From positions 62,001 to 126,000 of the forward strand of contig JBDRHZ010000012.1 of the NCBI GenBank assembly GCA_043816305.1: a stretch of DNA of 64,000 nt. The letters are read 5' to 3'. The notes beneath the pieces were generated by a model that had not been told where the DNA came from, searched no databases, and worked only from the letters and a program-made list of their open reading frames with translations. Source of the DNA: JAHIVN01 sp018816645. Lineage in GTDB: Bacteria > Patescibacteriota > Dojkabacteria > JAHIVN01. This document shows, piece by piece, positions 25,697 to 33,904 of this stretch (positions are counted from its first letter, which is position 1; each line of letters opens with the position of its first letter). Position numbers and translations under genes: made by a program.

Positions 25697-26027
25697 TGGC
25701 TATGAATTTAATAGCGTCCAAAATAAAGTCAGGTTTGAATAGGAAGAGTGCGGCAATTAGCAATAAGAGAATATCTCTAGCTAAAGCTCCTCGATATTGA
25801 GGGTTATCCTTGTTATTAAGCATTTCAAAGGCATCTTTTATGATGAAAAGAATAAATACTCCTGAACCAATTCTAGTCGCTAAAGTAACAATTCTCTCAA
25901 TAATCGCTGATATTTCACCGCTTGGATCAGATTGAGCATAAGCAGTCTGAACCGCTATAAACGGATACATCAGAAACGTTGTTCCAACTAATATCAATTT
26001 CTTGATCTTTTCGATTTTGTTCTTCAT
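25689..26027 (-). CDS. VirB2/TrbC-like pilin or channel subunit
   Basis: This 112-residue protein has a cleavable signal peptide (cleavage likely after TAYA, about residue 31). Two transmembrane helices follow (about 53-70 and 85-108) with a short basic loop between them. The size and topology match VirB2-type proteins, which form the pilus or the channel base. It is first in the block VirB2-VirB6-PrgI-VirB4, the usual order in these systems. Confidence 0.75.
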   Translation of the reverse strand: MKNKIEKIKKLILVGTTFLMYPFIAVQTAYAQSDPSGEISAIIERIVTLATRIGSGVFILFIIKDAFEMLNNKDNPQYRGALARDILLLLIAALFLFKPDFILDAIKFIANV

Positions 26028-26044
26028 ATATGTTGATTAATAAA

Positions 26045-26182
26045 TTAATGTGGCTCATCCTCCTTTAGGGGATCTTCGTATTTCTTCTGTTTACGGTCTT
26101 TCTTCTCGTGGTATATGCCTCTTATGAAAATGACTGCTACATAAAAAGCAAAAACACTAACAAATATTACTAAGGTGATCAT
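26045..26182 (-). CDS. Small single-pass membrane protein
   Basis: This 45-residue ORF has an N-terminal hydrophobic helix (about 2-22) and a highly charged cytoplasmic tail (HEKKDRKQKKYEDP). Its ATG overlaps the TGA of the adhesin gene as ATGA, a sign of translational coupling in the operon. It fills the space between the adhesin and the VirB2-like gene. It may be an accessory subunit of the channel; no family is recognised. Confidence 0.55.
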   Translation of the reverse strand: MITLVIFVSVFAFYVAVIFIRGIYHEKKDRKQKKYEDPLKEDEPH

Positions 26183-29100
26183 TTCTTTCTTCTTTTTGAT
26201 TTAATAATTAAGATTAATGTCATAGTACCGATGAGGATCAGCCCAAGACCAAGTGAGACAGGTCTCAGTATTGATTCTCCTGTCTGTGCGATAACAACAT
26301 CTCTGTAAATTCCAGCATTGAGAAAGTTGATACATCCGCTTGCTGTGAGGTATCTGACTCCATCTTTTACATAATCCTCGATCTCTCCATTATCCTTTGG
26401 AGGAAGTAAAACGAGCTTAAACTCATCAGGAGTAGTGATATTGTCATAGCCTTCCGGCTTGAAAACCCTAACAGTTATTAAAGTGTTGTATGGAAGCCCT
26501 GTGTATTCGTAATGACCGTTTTGATCTGTAGATATCTCTACTTCATTGCCTTCAAGGTAATCAGTTTCTCCCCATTTGAGATTTACTCTTACATCAGCAA
26601 TTCCTTTCTCAGATTCGTCATATTTGCTGTTGTTGTTTGAATCTTCCCAAATAAAGCCTCCCATACAGCAGGAACTTACTGTAGCTGTTATCACTTCGCT
26701 TTCAATCTGATCAATAACAGGAGTGTAAATAACAGCAGTATTCCTGACCTCAGTTCCGCTTTCAGTCGGTATTTCTATAACAACTTTGAATGAAAAAGTA
26801 CCTTCAGCTTGAGGTTCAAGTTGTCCAATACTCCAAGATACTTCGTTCTTCTCAGAATTAAATTCACTTGGAATTAAAGGATCTGGATTAACAAACTCAA
26901 CAAACTTAGTATGTTCAGGAATAGAATCTGTTATCTTTGTTTCCGGCGAGTATCCTGTTCCTGTATTTTTATAGCGGATTGTGTAAACAATCATTTCACC
27001 GGGTGATACGGTTTCCGGTAGCGTTTGCTCCTTAATAAGCTCTAGTATTGGAGCGTGTACTATTATTTCAACTTCATCATTAATCTGCGGTCTTTCGTTT
27101 TCGTTTGAATCTGTATAGTTGTATTCAACCTCGTTGTTAAATACATCGAGATCTTCAACAGGAACAAGGAATTTAGCTCTGATTTGAATATCAATACTTT
27201 GTCCAGCCTCAAGCTCAACTTCAAAACTGATGTTCTGTCCGTCAACTATAGTTTTATCTTCAGGATAATCAGCAGAAACAAACTGAAGCCCTTCAGGAAG
27301 GGTATCGCTTACTGTTCCAACAGCTTTTGCACTACCTGTATTTTCAATGTGAATTGAATAAACAATTTCCTCATCACTCTGATACTCTAATTTGTCTGAT
27401 ACTTTTACAATCTGCGCGTCTGGCTGGTTTACCTTAATTATTGCATTGTCGGTATCTGTTTCAACGAGTTCATTTTCCGATACAATTTCTGATACATTGT
27501 TAATTAACCTTTCTGCATCATCGTAAGATAAAGTAACTGTAGAATCTGAGTTGATCTTCACCCTGAATTCTTTAACTTTCCATTCGTCACTAACTTTTAG
27601 ATCCCCGATATTCCAGATAATGTCGTATCCCGTTGAAGTTTCGATTACTTCAATGTTATCCGACACATCAAAAACTTCACTGGATAAAATAACCTCAAAT
27701 TGATTTCCATCCTTATCGGTAATGTATTTTGGAAGATGATCTATTACAGAAGTATCAGGACTGTCTGCGTTACCAGTGTTTCTATAAATGAGGGTATATT
27801 TAAGTGAATCTCCTGCAATTGCGTAAACATCACTTGAATTATTCAAGATACTATCTGCATCAGATCCATATTCGGGATGGTCAACATCTTTTCCGCTGTG
27901 GTCTCTTCCTTTCTCAACTGCTGTTTCATTAATCACAAACTTTTCAATATCATTATCAGGATAAGCTTCAACAGGCAGGTTATGTTCTGCTTGGGCTGGC
28001 GGATAAAAGGAGGTTTCTGTTACTGCAAGATTGTTTAAGTTTGTAGTCCCAACAGGGAAAACAGGATCAAGAACAGCATTGAACGTTAGCGTTTTACTAG
28101 AACCCCAAATGCTTCTTGAATCAGGTTGATATGAGCCATTAAGGATATATTGAGGCTCAGTTGTACTCCAAACAACTCTCCGTGTTTCTCCATCCCAAGC
28201 GCCATCATCTGAAATATCGGAAACTGTCATTCTTTCAGGTACAAAGTCATAAACCTCTGTGTTATATGCGTTTCCAGTACCAATATTTCTTACATTAATC
28301 ACCCAGTGAATAGTTTGAGCAGGATCGGCTGTATCAATTCCATCATCTTTGGTTATCTCAAGTATCGGGGCGTGTATAGTCGTTATTGTCGAATCACTGA
28401 CTGGCGGTACTTCGTTTGTTCTGACCTCTGCTATGTTGTTAATCTGGGTGTTATCAGCAATTCCTGTATTGAACTGAACCGTAAACTGGACACGCCTATT
28501 TTCAGTTTGAGGTAAATTCCCTATATCCCAAACGATTTCACCGACTAGCAGTCCACTTGGATCAATTCGAGTAGTTAAGACCCCTCCATCGCTTATATCA
28601 ATTATCCGACCTTTTCTTATAACTTCCGATACATTATCGTGAATTGAAACAGAGTGCGCATCCGCGTCACCGCTGTTTTCAATGAAGATCGAGTAGGTCG
28701 TTAGCCTTTCGGTATTATCCGGATGCGCGCCTTGTATATGGTTTGAACTGCTGTTTGTTTCATCGCTGTCTGATACAGTTTTATCAATCGTCATTCTTAC
28801 TTCAGCAGTAATATTCGTCTGAGTCGAGTCATTAATAGGAGAAGTCTGATCGCTATCTACAATAGCAGTATTAGGAGCTTGATAAGTGCCGTGTGCTAAA
28901 GGAGAAGTAACTCTTGCTCTAACCGTAAAAGTCCTTGTTTCACTATGTTCAAGTGTTCCAACATTCCAAGTGATTGTATTTCCATTGTCATTTCCACCAC
29001 CTGAATCAATTATTTGTATTAAAGACTGGTCATAATCGTCTGTAACTGTAACTCCTGTTGCTCTTCCACCAGTATTGCCAACCGTTATATTATATGAAAT

Positions 29101-30333
29101 TTCTTCATTCGGTCTTGAGTCGTTTGTCTCAACATTTGTTTCATCATTGTCGCTAACAGTTTTATTAACAGTTAGTACAGGTGGAAGATCGAGCCTTACC
29201 TGTCCTGAATTAAACCAGTAAGGTATAAGAACAACATTGATAGGTGGTCTTTCTATTTGTCCCCAAACTGGCTGATTTGCATTCCAGTTTGACGGTGAGC
29301 CTAAGTCGTCTCTTTGAACAACTCCGGGTCTGATTGCAGGGTTTCCAACATCATAAATTGAAGGCTGAGTTTCCGATTGCGTTTCTTCGTGCCAGTTGTT
29401 ATCCCAGATAGTCGCAGGATCATTAATTATTATATTCGGATAATTTGTTCCCCAATTCTCATCGTAAGTAACAGTCCTATTTTGTCCTGAATTGATACAA
29501 AAGGTTTGGTCATATACTGCACCAGTCGGCATTACATCTCTAAAGCGGATATTGCATAAATTGTATGCAGATGCATTTCGTAAAACTGCTGTATATCTGA
29601 CTGTTAAGTTTGAACCATTCCATATTGGTGAAGCTGTAAAGCTTTGAAGCTGAATTGGCTGAATTGTCTCAAAAGAGTAAATAACATGACCGTATGCCGA
29701 AACATGATCGGGGAAATATCCTACATAACCCGAAGTAATATACTTACCGCTTCTTGCAGGAAAACCATTCATATAGATAGTTCCATAAGTTCCACCCGCT
29801 CCAAGTCTTGTTATATCCCCATCAGCCGGATTTACTCTTGATGTGAAGAAATTGAGTGCATCAAGGTTTACTCCGTGACCTGCATAACTGTATGACCACT
29901 CTCCAATTTCAATTCTAGTATTCGGCGGTACTGCAACTCTATCCGCAATATAAGGATACCTGTGAGCATCAGGATAGGTGATATCAGCAACTTGTGTAAA
30001 ATGATGATTTTGAATCCAGTTGCCATTTACACCATCAACATTCCCATTATCCCAATTAACTCCATTGCCTCCAATATCGTTGTACTGAAGTCCGACTACT
30101 GTTGCGAACTGACAGCCTCCGACATCCCCATCAGGATAAAAAGGATCTGCATGTACTGGTGTTGTAAAAAGCAGATTGGTAATTCCAGAAGTGAATAATA
30201 TCGTTAAAACAGTAAAGAAAGCCCTAAGAAGCTTTCCGATACGCTTTCTTCTGAATATTCGTTTTGTTAAAAGCCGATGTTTTAAAAAGCTTTTAATACG
30301 GTTATTGATAGGCTCTGTATTTTGAGACTTCAT
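26179..30333 (-). CDS. Sortase-anchored DUF11-repeat surface adhesin
   Basis: This 1384-residue surface protein has a basic N-terminus and a long signal peptide ending VHA (about residue 62). An N-terminal domain (65-380) that I cannot name follows. At least six DUF11-type repeats come next, recognisable by repeated starts such as LTVNKTVSD and by NTG motifs, then an SdrD B-like domain near 1220-1310 (GGFIWEDSNNNSKYDESEKG). The C-terminus carries IAQTG (1348-1352), a hydrophobic helix and KSKRRKK, a sortase signal of the L-A/P-x-T-G type. A sortase is encoded in the same operon. By analogy with aggregation proteins of monoderm plasmids it may hold mating cells together, which is inference. 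Confidence 0.85.
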   Translation of the reverse strand: MKSQNTEPINNRIKSFLKHRLLTKRIFRRKRIGKLLRAFFTVLTILFTSGITNLLFTTPVHADPFYPDGDVGGCQFATVVGLQYNDIGGNGVNWDNGNVDGVNGNWIQNHHFTQVADITYPDAHRYPYIADRVAVPPNTRIEIGEWSYSYAGHGVNLDALNFFTSRVNPADGDITRLGAGGTYGTIYMNGFPARSGKYITSGYVGYFPDHVSAYGHVIYSFETIQPIQLQSFTASPIWNGSNLTVRYTAVLRNASAYNLCNIRFRDVMPTGAVYDQTFCINSGQNRTVTYDENWGTNYPNIIINDPATIWDNNWHEETQSETQPSIYDVGNPAIRPGVVQRDDLGSPSNWNANQPVWGQIERPPINVVLIPYWFNSGQVRLDLPPVLTVNKTVSDNDETNVETNDSRPNEEISYNITVGNTGGRATGVTVTDDYDQSLIQIIDSGGGNDNGNTITWNVGTLEHSETRTFTVRARVTSPLAHGTYQAPNTAIVDSDQTSPINDSTQTNITAEVRMTIDKTVSDSDETNSSSNHIQGAHPDNTERLTTYSIFIENSGDADAHSVSIHDNVSEVIRKGRIIDISDGGVLTTRIDPSGLLVGEIVWDIGNLPQTENRRVQFTVQFNTGIADNTQINNIAEVRTNEVPPVSDSTITTIHAPILEITKDDGIDTADPAQTIHWVINVRNIGTGNAYNTEVYDFVPERMTVSDISDDGAWDGETRRVVWSTTEPQYILNGSYQPDSRSIWGSSKTLTFNAVLDPVFPVGTTNLNNLAVTETSFYPPAQAEHNLPVEAYPDNDIEKFVINETAVEKGRDHSGKDVDHPEYGSDADSILNNSSDVYAIAGDSLKYTLIYRNTGNADSPDTSVIDHLPKYITDKDGNQFEVILSSEVFDVSDNIEVIETSTGYDIIWNIGDLKVSDEWKVKEFRVKINSDSTVTLSYDDAERLINNVSEIVSENELVETDTDNAIIKVNQPDAQIVKVSDKLEYQSDEEIVYSIHIENTGSAKAVGTVSDTLPEGLQFVSADYPEDKTIVDGQNISFEVELEAGQSIDIQIRAKFLVPVEDLDVFNNEVEYNYTDSNENERPQINDEVEIIVHAPILELIKEQTLPETVSPGEMIVYTIRYKNTGTGYSPETKITDSIPEHTKFVEFVNPDPLIPSEFNSEKNEVSWSIGQLEPQAEGTFSFKVVIEIPTESGTEVRNTAVIYTPVIDQIESEVITATVSSCCMGGFIWEDSNNNSKYDESEKGIADVRVNLKWGETDYLEGNEVEISTDQNGHYEYTGLPYNTLITVRVFKPEGYDNITTPDEFKLVLLPPKDNGEIEDYVKDGVRYLTASGCINFLNAGIYRDVVIAQTGESILRPVSLGLGLILIGTMTLILIIKSKRRKK

Positions 30334-30667
30334 TTTTTAAATACTTAATATTTAATTTAACTACTAGAGTTCCTTCTTCTCTGTTTTTGATTTTTAGAAG
30401 TCCACGCTTATTTACCTGTTGTATTGCCTCATTTAAACTTCCACTTGTTATTCCACATCCGTATATTTGAAAAATTCTTTCTCCTGTATCATTGAAAAAG
30501 TCCTGTCCGTTGAGGAGTTCCTCTTTAAATACAAAACACCAGTGTTCTGGACAAAAACCAAGATAGACAAGCAGGAAAATAGTTAATCGGGCTTCTAATT
30601 CAGAAGCATTCCTTAGAATATGAAATACAAAGTGCATCAATGCTGTTTCTGTGTCTTGTCTTATCAT
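30302..30667 (-). CDS. Small winged-helix-like protein
   Basis: This 121-residue protein overlaps the adhesin gene by 32 bp and the upstream gene by 4 bp (ATGA). The C-terminal half (EAIQQVNKRGLLKI, then EEGTLVVKL) looks like a recognition helix plus wing. The first half is helical and hydrophobic with two cysteines. The position near the start of the operon suggests a regulatory DNA-binding protein. I do not recognise the family. Confidence 0.5.
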   Translation of the reverse strand: MIRQDTETALMHFVFHILRNASELEARLTIFLLVYLGFCPEHWCFVFKEELLNGQDFFNDTGERIFQIYGCGITSGSLNEAIQQVNKRGLLKIKNREEGTLVVKLNIKYLKNEVSKYRAYQ

Positions 30668-31065
30668 TTGAAGTAAATAACAACTGAGTTAGATATATTG
30701 AAAACTGGATTACCGTTTGATTTGCGAATTTCAACCTTTGGCACATTCAAACCATGCTTGTTACATGCTTCACGAAGGCTTTCTACTCTCTGCCTTAACT
30801 TATCTTTTCTGTGCATGAGGTTTTTGACTGCTTCCAGATAGTCCTCAAAGCTGGCAATCATATAAAAGCCGTATGGACCTTTCGTTGTTGATCCAATCGG
30901 ATAATTTCCTTCGTTAACCAAATACTGAACGACACGTCTGATTTCTCTATCGTTAAGCGGTACACATTCCATCAGCTGATCAACCTGTATAGGATCTACT
31001 TTGCCGATATGCTTCCGAATCAGCTTTAATATTTGTTTTTGGTATCTTCTTTCTTGTTCGTTCAT
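30664..31065 (-). CDS. Winged-helix DNA-binding protein
   Basis: The first 75 residues of this 133-residue protein read as a winged helix (VDQLMECVPLNDREIRRVVQ, then a YPIGSTTKGPYGFYM wing). A charged helical segment (78-110) that may dimerise follows. Similar proteins occur in phages and conjugative elements, where they assess or regulate early genes. It overlaps both neighbours by 4 bp, so it belongs to the early part of the operon. Confidence 0.6.
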   Translation of the reverse strand: MNEQERRYQKQILKLIRKHIGKVDPIQVDQLMECVPLNDREIRRVVQYLVNEGNYPIGSTTKGPYGFYMIASFEDYLEAVKNLMHRKDKLRQRVESLREACNKHGLNVPKVEIRKSNGNPVFNISNSVVIYFK

Positions 31066-31265
31066 ACTTGATACATTGGTAATTTGCCTTGCATCTTTGA
31101 GTAGGCGTTATGACAAACTTTGGCGTAATTTGTTAAATTAGTTGCAATGATCTCAACCTTTTCTTCCGTAAGCTTTCTTTTGTATCTCGGTTCAAACACC
31201 TTCCTTATCTGACGTAAAAATTCCTTTCGGTCTGCTACTTTTTGCTTTTCCCTCTTTGTCATCAT
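31062..31265 (-). CDS. Small basic protein, paralogue of 3146-3403
   Basis: This 67-residue protein with RKVFEPRYKRKL and IATNLTNYAKVC blocks shares these with the protein at 3146-3403 in the older remnant. It overlaps its neighbours by 4 bp on each side. Its conservation between two element remnants suggests a real function in the life cycle, possibly DNA binding, but no known fold is evident. Confidence 0.55.
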   Translation of the reverse strand: MMTKREKQKVADRKEFLRQIRKVFEPRYKRKLTEEKVEIIATNLTNYAKVCHNAYSKMQGKLPMYQV

Positions 31266-31468
31266 TTTTTGTCCTTACAGATAAACAATTTTTCAAGTCT
31301 CTCTCCAATGGCTTTAGCTATACGAAAAGCATTTGAAAGGTTAGGTATCGATTCACCTCGCTCTATTTTGATGTAACCCATTAAGGATAAATTGGCTCTG
31401 CGAGCAACCTCTCTTTGAGTCAATTTCTTGTTTTTCCTCACTATTTTCAGGTTATTCTTAATGGTCAT
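31262..31468 (-). CDS. XRE-family regulator, first gene of the transfer operon
   Basis: This is a 68-residue helix-turn-helix protein (TQREVARRANLSLMGYIKIERG). It is the first gene of the long minus-strand operon and is divergent from the CI/LexA-like repressor. TATATA lies six bases before its ATG, so its message is probably leaderless. A 22-bp palindrome just upstream of that element is a natural operator. The pair of divergent HTH genes resembles the switch of temperate phages and integrative elements. Confidence 0.8.
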   Translation of the reverse strand: MTIKNNLKIVRKNKKLTQREVARRANLSLMGYIKIERGESIPNLSNAFRIAKAIGERLEKLFICKDKK

Positions 31469-31474
31469 TTGTGA

Positions 31475-31506
31475 TATATAGAAAACTGTATATTTATTTA
31501 TACAGT
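31475..31506 (-). promoter_or_regulatory. Promoter and palindromic operator of the transfer operon
   Basis: On the minus strand TATATA (31480-31475) stands six bases before the ATG. A perfect inverted repeat with 8-bp arms, ACTGTATA-6-TATACAGT (31485-31506), overlaps the place of the -35. No good -35 is visible, which suggests an activated or tightly repressed promoter. Confidence 0.55.
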
Positions 31507-31619
31507 ATCATATATAGACTAATAATTGTGGTCAAGAAAAATAATCCCGAGTAACTCTGAGAGTATACCGATTCACCTTTACTAACCGAGCAAATTCGAG
31601 TTTTACGAAATTCATAATG

Positions 31620-31653
31620 TACACTTGACTTTATATACTAAAGTGTATATTAT
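31620..31653 (+). promoter_or_regulatory. Promoter and operator of the CI/LexA-like repressor gene
   Basis: TTGACT (31625-31630), 17 bp and TATTAT (31648-31653) form a near-consensus promoter. A dyad, TACACTT at 31620-31626 and AAGTGTA at 31641-31647, overlaps the -35 and spacer, a likely site for autorepression. The expected transcript start (about 31660) lies downstream of the first ATG at 31657, which favours the ATG at 31666. Confidence 0.6.
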
Positions 31654-31656
31654 TAT

Positions 31657-32328
31657 ATGTATTCTATGACTAACAAGATGATTCACTCTTTAGGAAAACT
31701 CTTAAAACAAATTCGAATAGAAAAAGGGCTTACACAGATAGATGTAGGTCGTAAAATGGGCTTTACCAGCAATGGCTATGTTGCGACCATTGAAAAGGGG
31801 AAATATGAGCCCAATGAAGAAACACTTAAAAAGTATGCAAAAGCGTTAGATATTACTTTTGAAAAGATATTAAAGGTCAAGCAAAAAGGACGTTTAATGG
31901 ATATGGGATTAAGAGAAGATCATATCTTTACAGAAATGATGCGTATCCCTATTCTTGGTCAAGTACCATGCGGAGAACCTTCTGAGGCTATTGAAGAAGC
32001 TCATGAGTACTTTCCTGTACCCTTTGATGAAGAGCTGTCCAGAAAAAAAGATATATTCGGACTCAAAGCTAATGGACTCTCTATGAAAGACGCGGGAATT
32101 TTACCCGGAGATATAATTATCATTGATCCTTACGCTTTCATAAACAATGGAGATATTGTTGTTGCTAAGATAAGTGAAGATGTAACTTTAAAGTTTTATT
32201 ATGAGCGTGGCGGTTATGTTGAGTTAAGACCAGCAAATCCTGATTTTAAACCGATTAAAACCAACGACCCTTCTTTTAGAGTTGTTGGGAAAGTAATTAA
32301 GAAAATAACTGTTGAAAATTATGCTTAA
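31657..32328 (+). CDS. CI/LexA-like repressor with self-cleavage domain
   Basis: This 223-residue repressor has an XRE helix-turn-helix at 10-70 and an S24 peptidase domain at 95-220. The catalytic Ser is in GLSMKDAG (S142) and the Lys in VVAKI (K171). The cleavage site is GQVPC-GEP (C105-G106), i.e. Cys-Gly where Ala-Gly is usual, as in some phage repressors. DNA damage would trigger cleavage and release the element from repression. The true start may be Met4 (31666), three codons inside, given the promoter position. It overlaps the recombinase gene by 8 bp (ATGCTTAA), so the two are expressed together. Confidence 0.85.
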   Translation: MYSMTNKMIHSLGKLLKQIRIEKGLTQIDVGRKMGFTSNGYVATIEKGKYEPNEETLKKYAKALDITFEKILKVKQKGRLMDMGLREDHIFTEMMRIPILGQVPCGEPSEAIEEAHEYFPVPFDEELSRKKDIFGLKANGLSMKDAGILPGDIIIIDPYAFINNGDIVVAKISEDVTLKFYYERGGYVELRPANPDFKPIKTNDPSFRVVGKVIKKITVENYA

Positions 32329-33904
32329 ATATTATATCTACTGTAGAAAATCAACAGACGAAAATAACAGACAAGTTCAGTCTATTCAAGCACAGGAAAC
32401 CGAACTGCTTCAATTTGCCGAAAAAGAAGATCTTGAAGTTATTGAAATATTTCGAGAATCTAAAACCGCAAAACAACCCGGAAGAGAAATATTCAATAAA
32501 ATGTTAATGCAGATGGAACAGGGAAAAGCTGAGGGAATACTTGCATGGCATCCTGACAGACTTGCTAGAAACTCGGTAGATGGAGGAAAAGTCATCTTTA
32601 TGATGGATCAGGGCCTAATTAAAGATCTAAAATTTCCCACATACTGGGTAGATACCTCACCTCAAGGGAAATTCACACTTAGTCTTGCTTTTGGACAATC
32701 GAAATACTATATCGACAACTTGAGTCAGAACGTTAAACGAGGGCAAAGGGAAAAGCTTAGACGTGGAGAATGGCCTACTATGGCTATTCTCGGGTACAAA
32801 AATGATTTAGTGAAAAAGAAAATCTTACCAGATCCAAGAACTTTCCCTCTTATTAAAAGACTTTTTGATGAATATGCAAAAGGAAGATATTCCCTACGAG
32901 AAATGTCAGAAGAAGCTTACAAGTGGGGACTAACAAGTAAATTTGGGACAAAACTCACAAAAAGCGTAGTTCAGAGGATACTCGTAAATCCTTTCTATAT
33001 GGGAATTATGATCTATGGTGGTAAAAAGTATAAAGGTATACATAAAAAAGCTATTAATACAGGTACTTTTCTTCAAGTTCAAAAGGTATTAAAAAATCGT
33101 GGTAAACCTACTGATTATAAGAAAGAGAAAAAGAACTTCCCATTCACCGGACTTATTAAATGTGCTGAATGTGGCTGTTCTATCACAGCTGAAGAGCAGA
33201 AAGGACATACTTATTATCGTTGTACCAAGAAAAAAGGGAAATGCAATCAAAAATATGTACGATCTGAAGAAGTCGAAAGTAAGGTTAGCGAAATACTAAA
33301 GAATATTGCCGTAGATGATGAAGTCTTTAAGCTAATGATTATGGCATTAAAACAAGGACAAGATAATGACTATGAAGTACACAAAAGCAGTATAGACTTC
33401 TGGCAAAAAGAATATAACAGGATTGATGAGAAGAAAAAACGATTACTCAATTTGGTAACTGATGGGAAAATTTCAGAAGAGGATTTTGAGGAAAAGAAAA
33501 ATGAGCTTGAATGTGAGCAGTCAAATGTACAGGATAATATTGATGAAATAGAAAAGGTTGGAAATCAGTGGATCGAACAGCAGAAGAACCTCGCAATCAA
33601 TTGCTACAACGCCTTTCTTGTGTTTTCAAAAGGAGACGATACAGATAAGAAGCTAATACTCCACTCAGTCGGCTCGAACTTTTTACTAAGTGGCAAAAAC
33701 ATAAGCTGGGACTGGATAGAACCCTTCGACATAATGGCTGGAAATACCAGCAGTACCAACTGGCGGAGAGACAGGGATTCGAACCCTGGATACTCTTTCG
33801 AGTATACTGACTCTCCAAGTCAGCGCATTCGACCACTCTGCCATCTCTCCAATAAAAAAATTCTAAAGATCCTTCCCCCTCCTTCGCAGGCTCTGGAGGA
33901 CTAA
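32321..33904 (+). CDS. Large serine recombinase (integrase) with host-derived C-terminal tail
   Basis: This site-specific recombinase has an N-terminal resolvase domain with catalytic Ser11 in YCRKSTDE and the LAWHPDRLARN block. A recombinase domain (about 150-270) follows, then a zinc-ribbon region (CAECGCS, later CTKKKGKC) and a coiled coil (about 350-420). I prefer the ATG at 32321, within the repressor stop, over an upstream TTG. The att core encodes S478-T-N-W-R482. From residue 483 on, the protein is translated from the antisense of tRNA-Ser and host DNA (RDRDSNPGYS). In the circular element it would instead end with the 37-residue tail at 3473-3586. Confidence 0.85.
   Translation: MLKYYIYCRKSTDENNRQVQSIQAQETELLQFAEKEDLEVIEIFRESKTAKQPGREIFNKMLMQMEQGKAEGILAWHPDRLARNSVDGGKVIFMMDQGLIKDLKFPTYWVDTSPQGKFTLSLAFGQSKYYIDNLSQNVKRGQREKLRRGEWPTMAILGYKNDLVKKKILPDPRTFPLIKRLFDEYAKGRYSLREMSEEAYKWGLTSKFGTKLTKSVVQRILVNPFYMGIMIYGGKKYKGIHKKAINTGTFLQVQKVLKNRGKPTDYKKEKKNFPFTGLIKCAECGCSITAEEQKGHTYYRCTKKKGKCNQKYVRSEEVESKVSEILKNIAVDDEVFKLMIMALKQGQDNDYEVHKSSIDFWQKEYNRIDEKKKRLLNLVTDGKISEEDFEEKKNELECEQSNVQDNIDEIEKVGNQWIEQQKNLAINCYNAFLVFSKGDDTDKKLILHSVGSNFLLSGKNISWDWIEPFDIMAGNTSSTNWRRDRDSNPGYSFEYTDSPSQRIRPLCHLSNKKILKILPPPSQALED
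33751..33766 (+). repeat. attR core (16-bp direct repeat)
   Basis: These bases are identical to 3457-3472. The last six overlap the tRNA-Ser CCA end, discriminator base and first acceptor-stem bases, and the rest of the tRNA follows. They also encode part of the recombinase C-terminus. Confidence 0.75.
33761..33850 (-). tRNA. tRNA-Ser (anticodon GGA)
   Basis: This 90-nt gene has an encoded CCA. The acceptor stem GGAGAGA pairs with TCTCTCC, with G73 and then CCA at 33763-33761. The anticodon stem CTGAC/GTCAG holds the loop TTGGAGA, so the anticodon is GGA, which reads UCC and UCU. A long variable arm (TACTC-GAAA-GAGTA) marks it as class II, and the T loop is TTCGAAT. The 3' end is the integration site of the element and is rebuilt by the att core. 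Confidence 0.95.

Larger units (their letters stand above)
3457..33766. mobile_element. Integrated conjugative-type element in tRNA-Ser(GGA)
   Basis: The element is bounded by a 16-bp direct repeat (3457-3472 and 33751-33766) that covers the CCA end and discriminator of the tRNA-Ser gene at the right end. Inside are a serine recombinase and repressor at the right end, a complete set of monoderm-type T4SS ATPases and membrane proteins, a coupling protein, Rep- and relaxation-type proteins, a sortase/adhesin pair, and a defence cargo at the left end. The tRNA stays intact on integration because the repeat rebuilds its 3' end. The presence of both Rep-like and T4SS genes suggests an element able to excise, replicate briefly and transfer. 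Confidence 0.8.
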
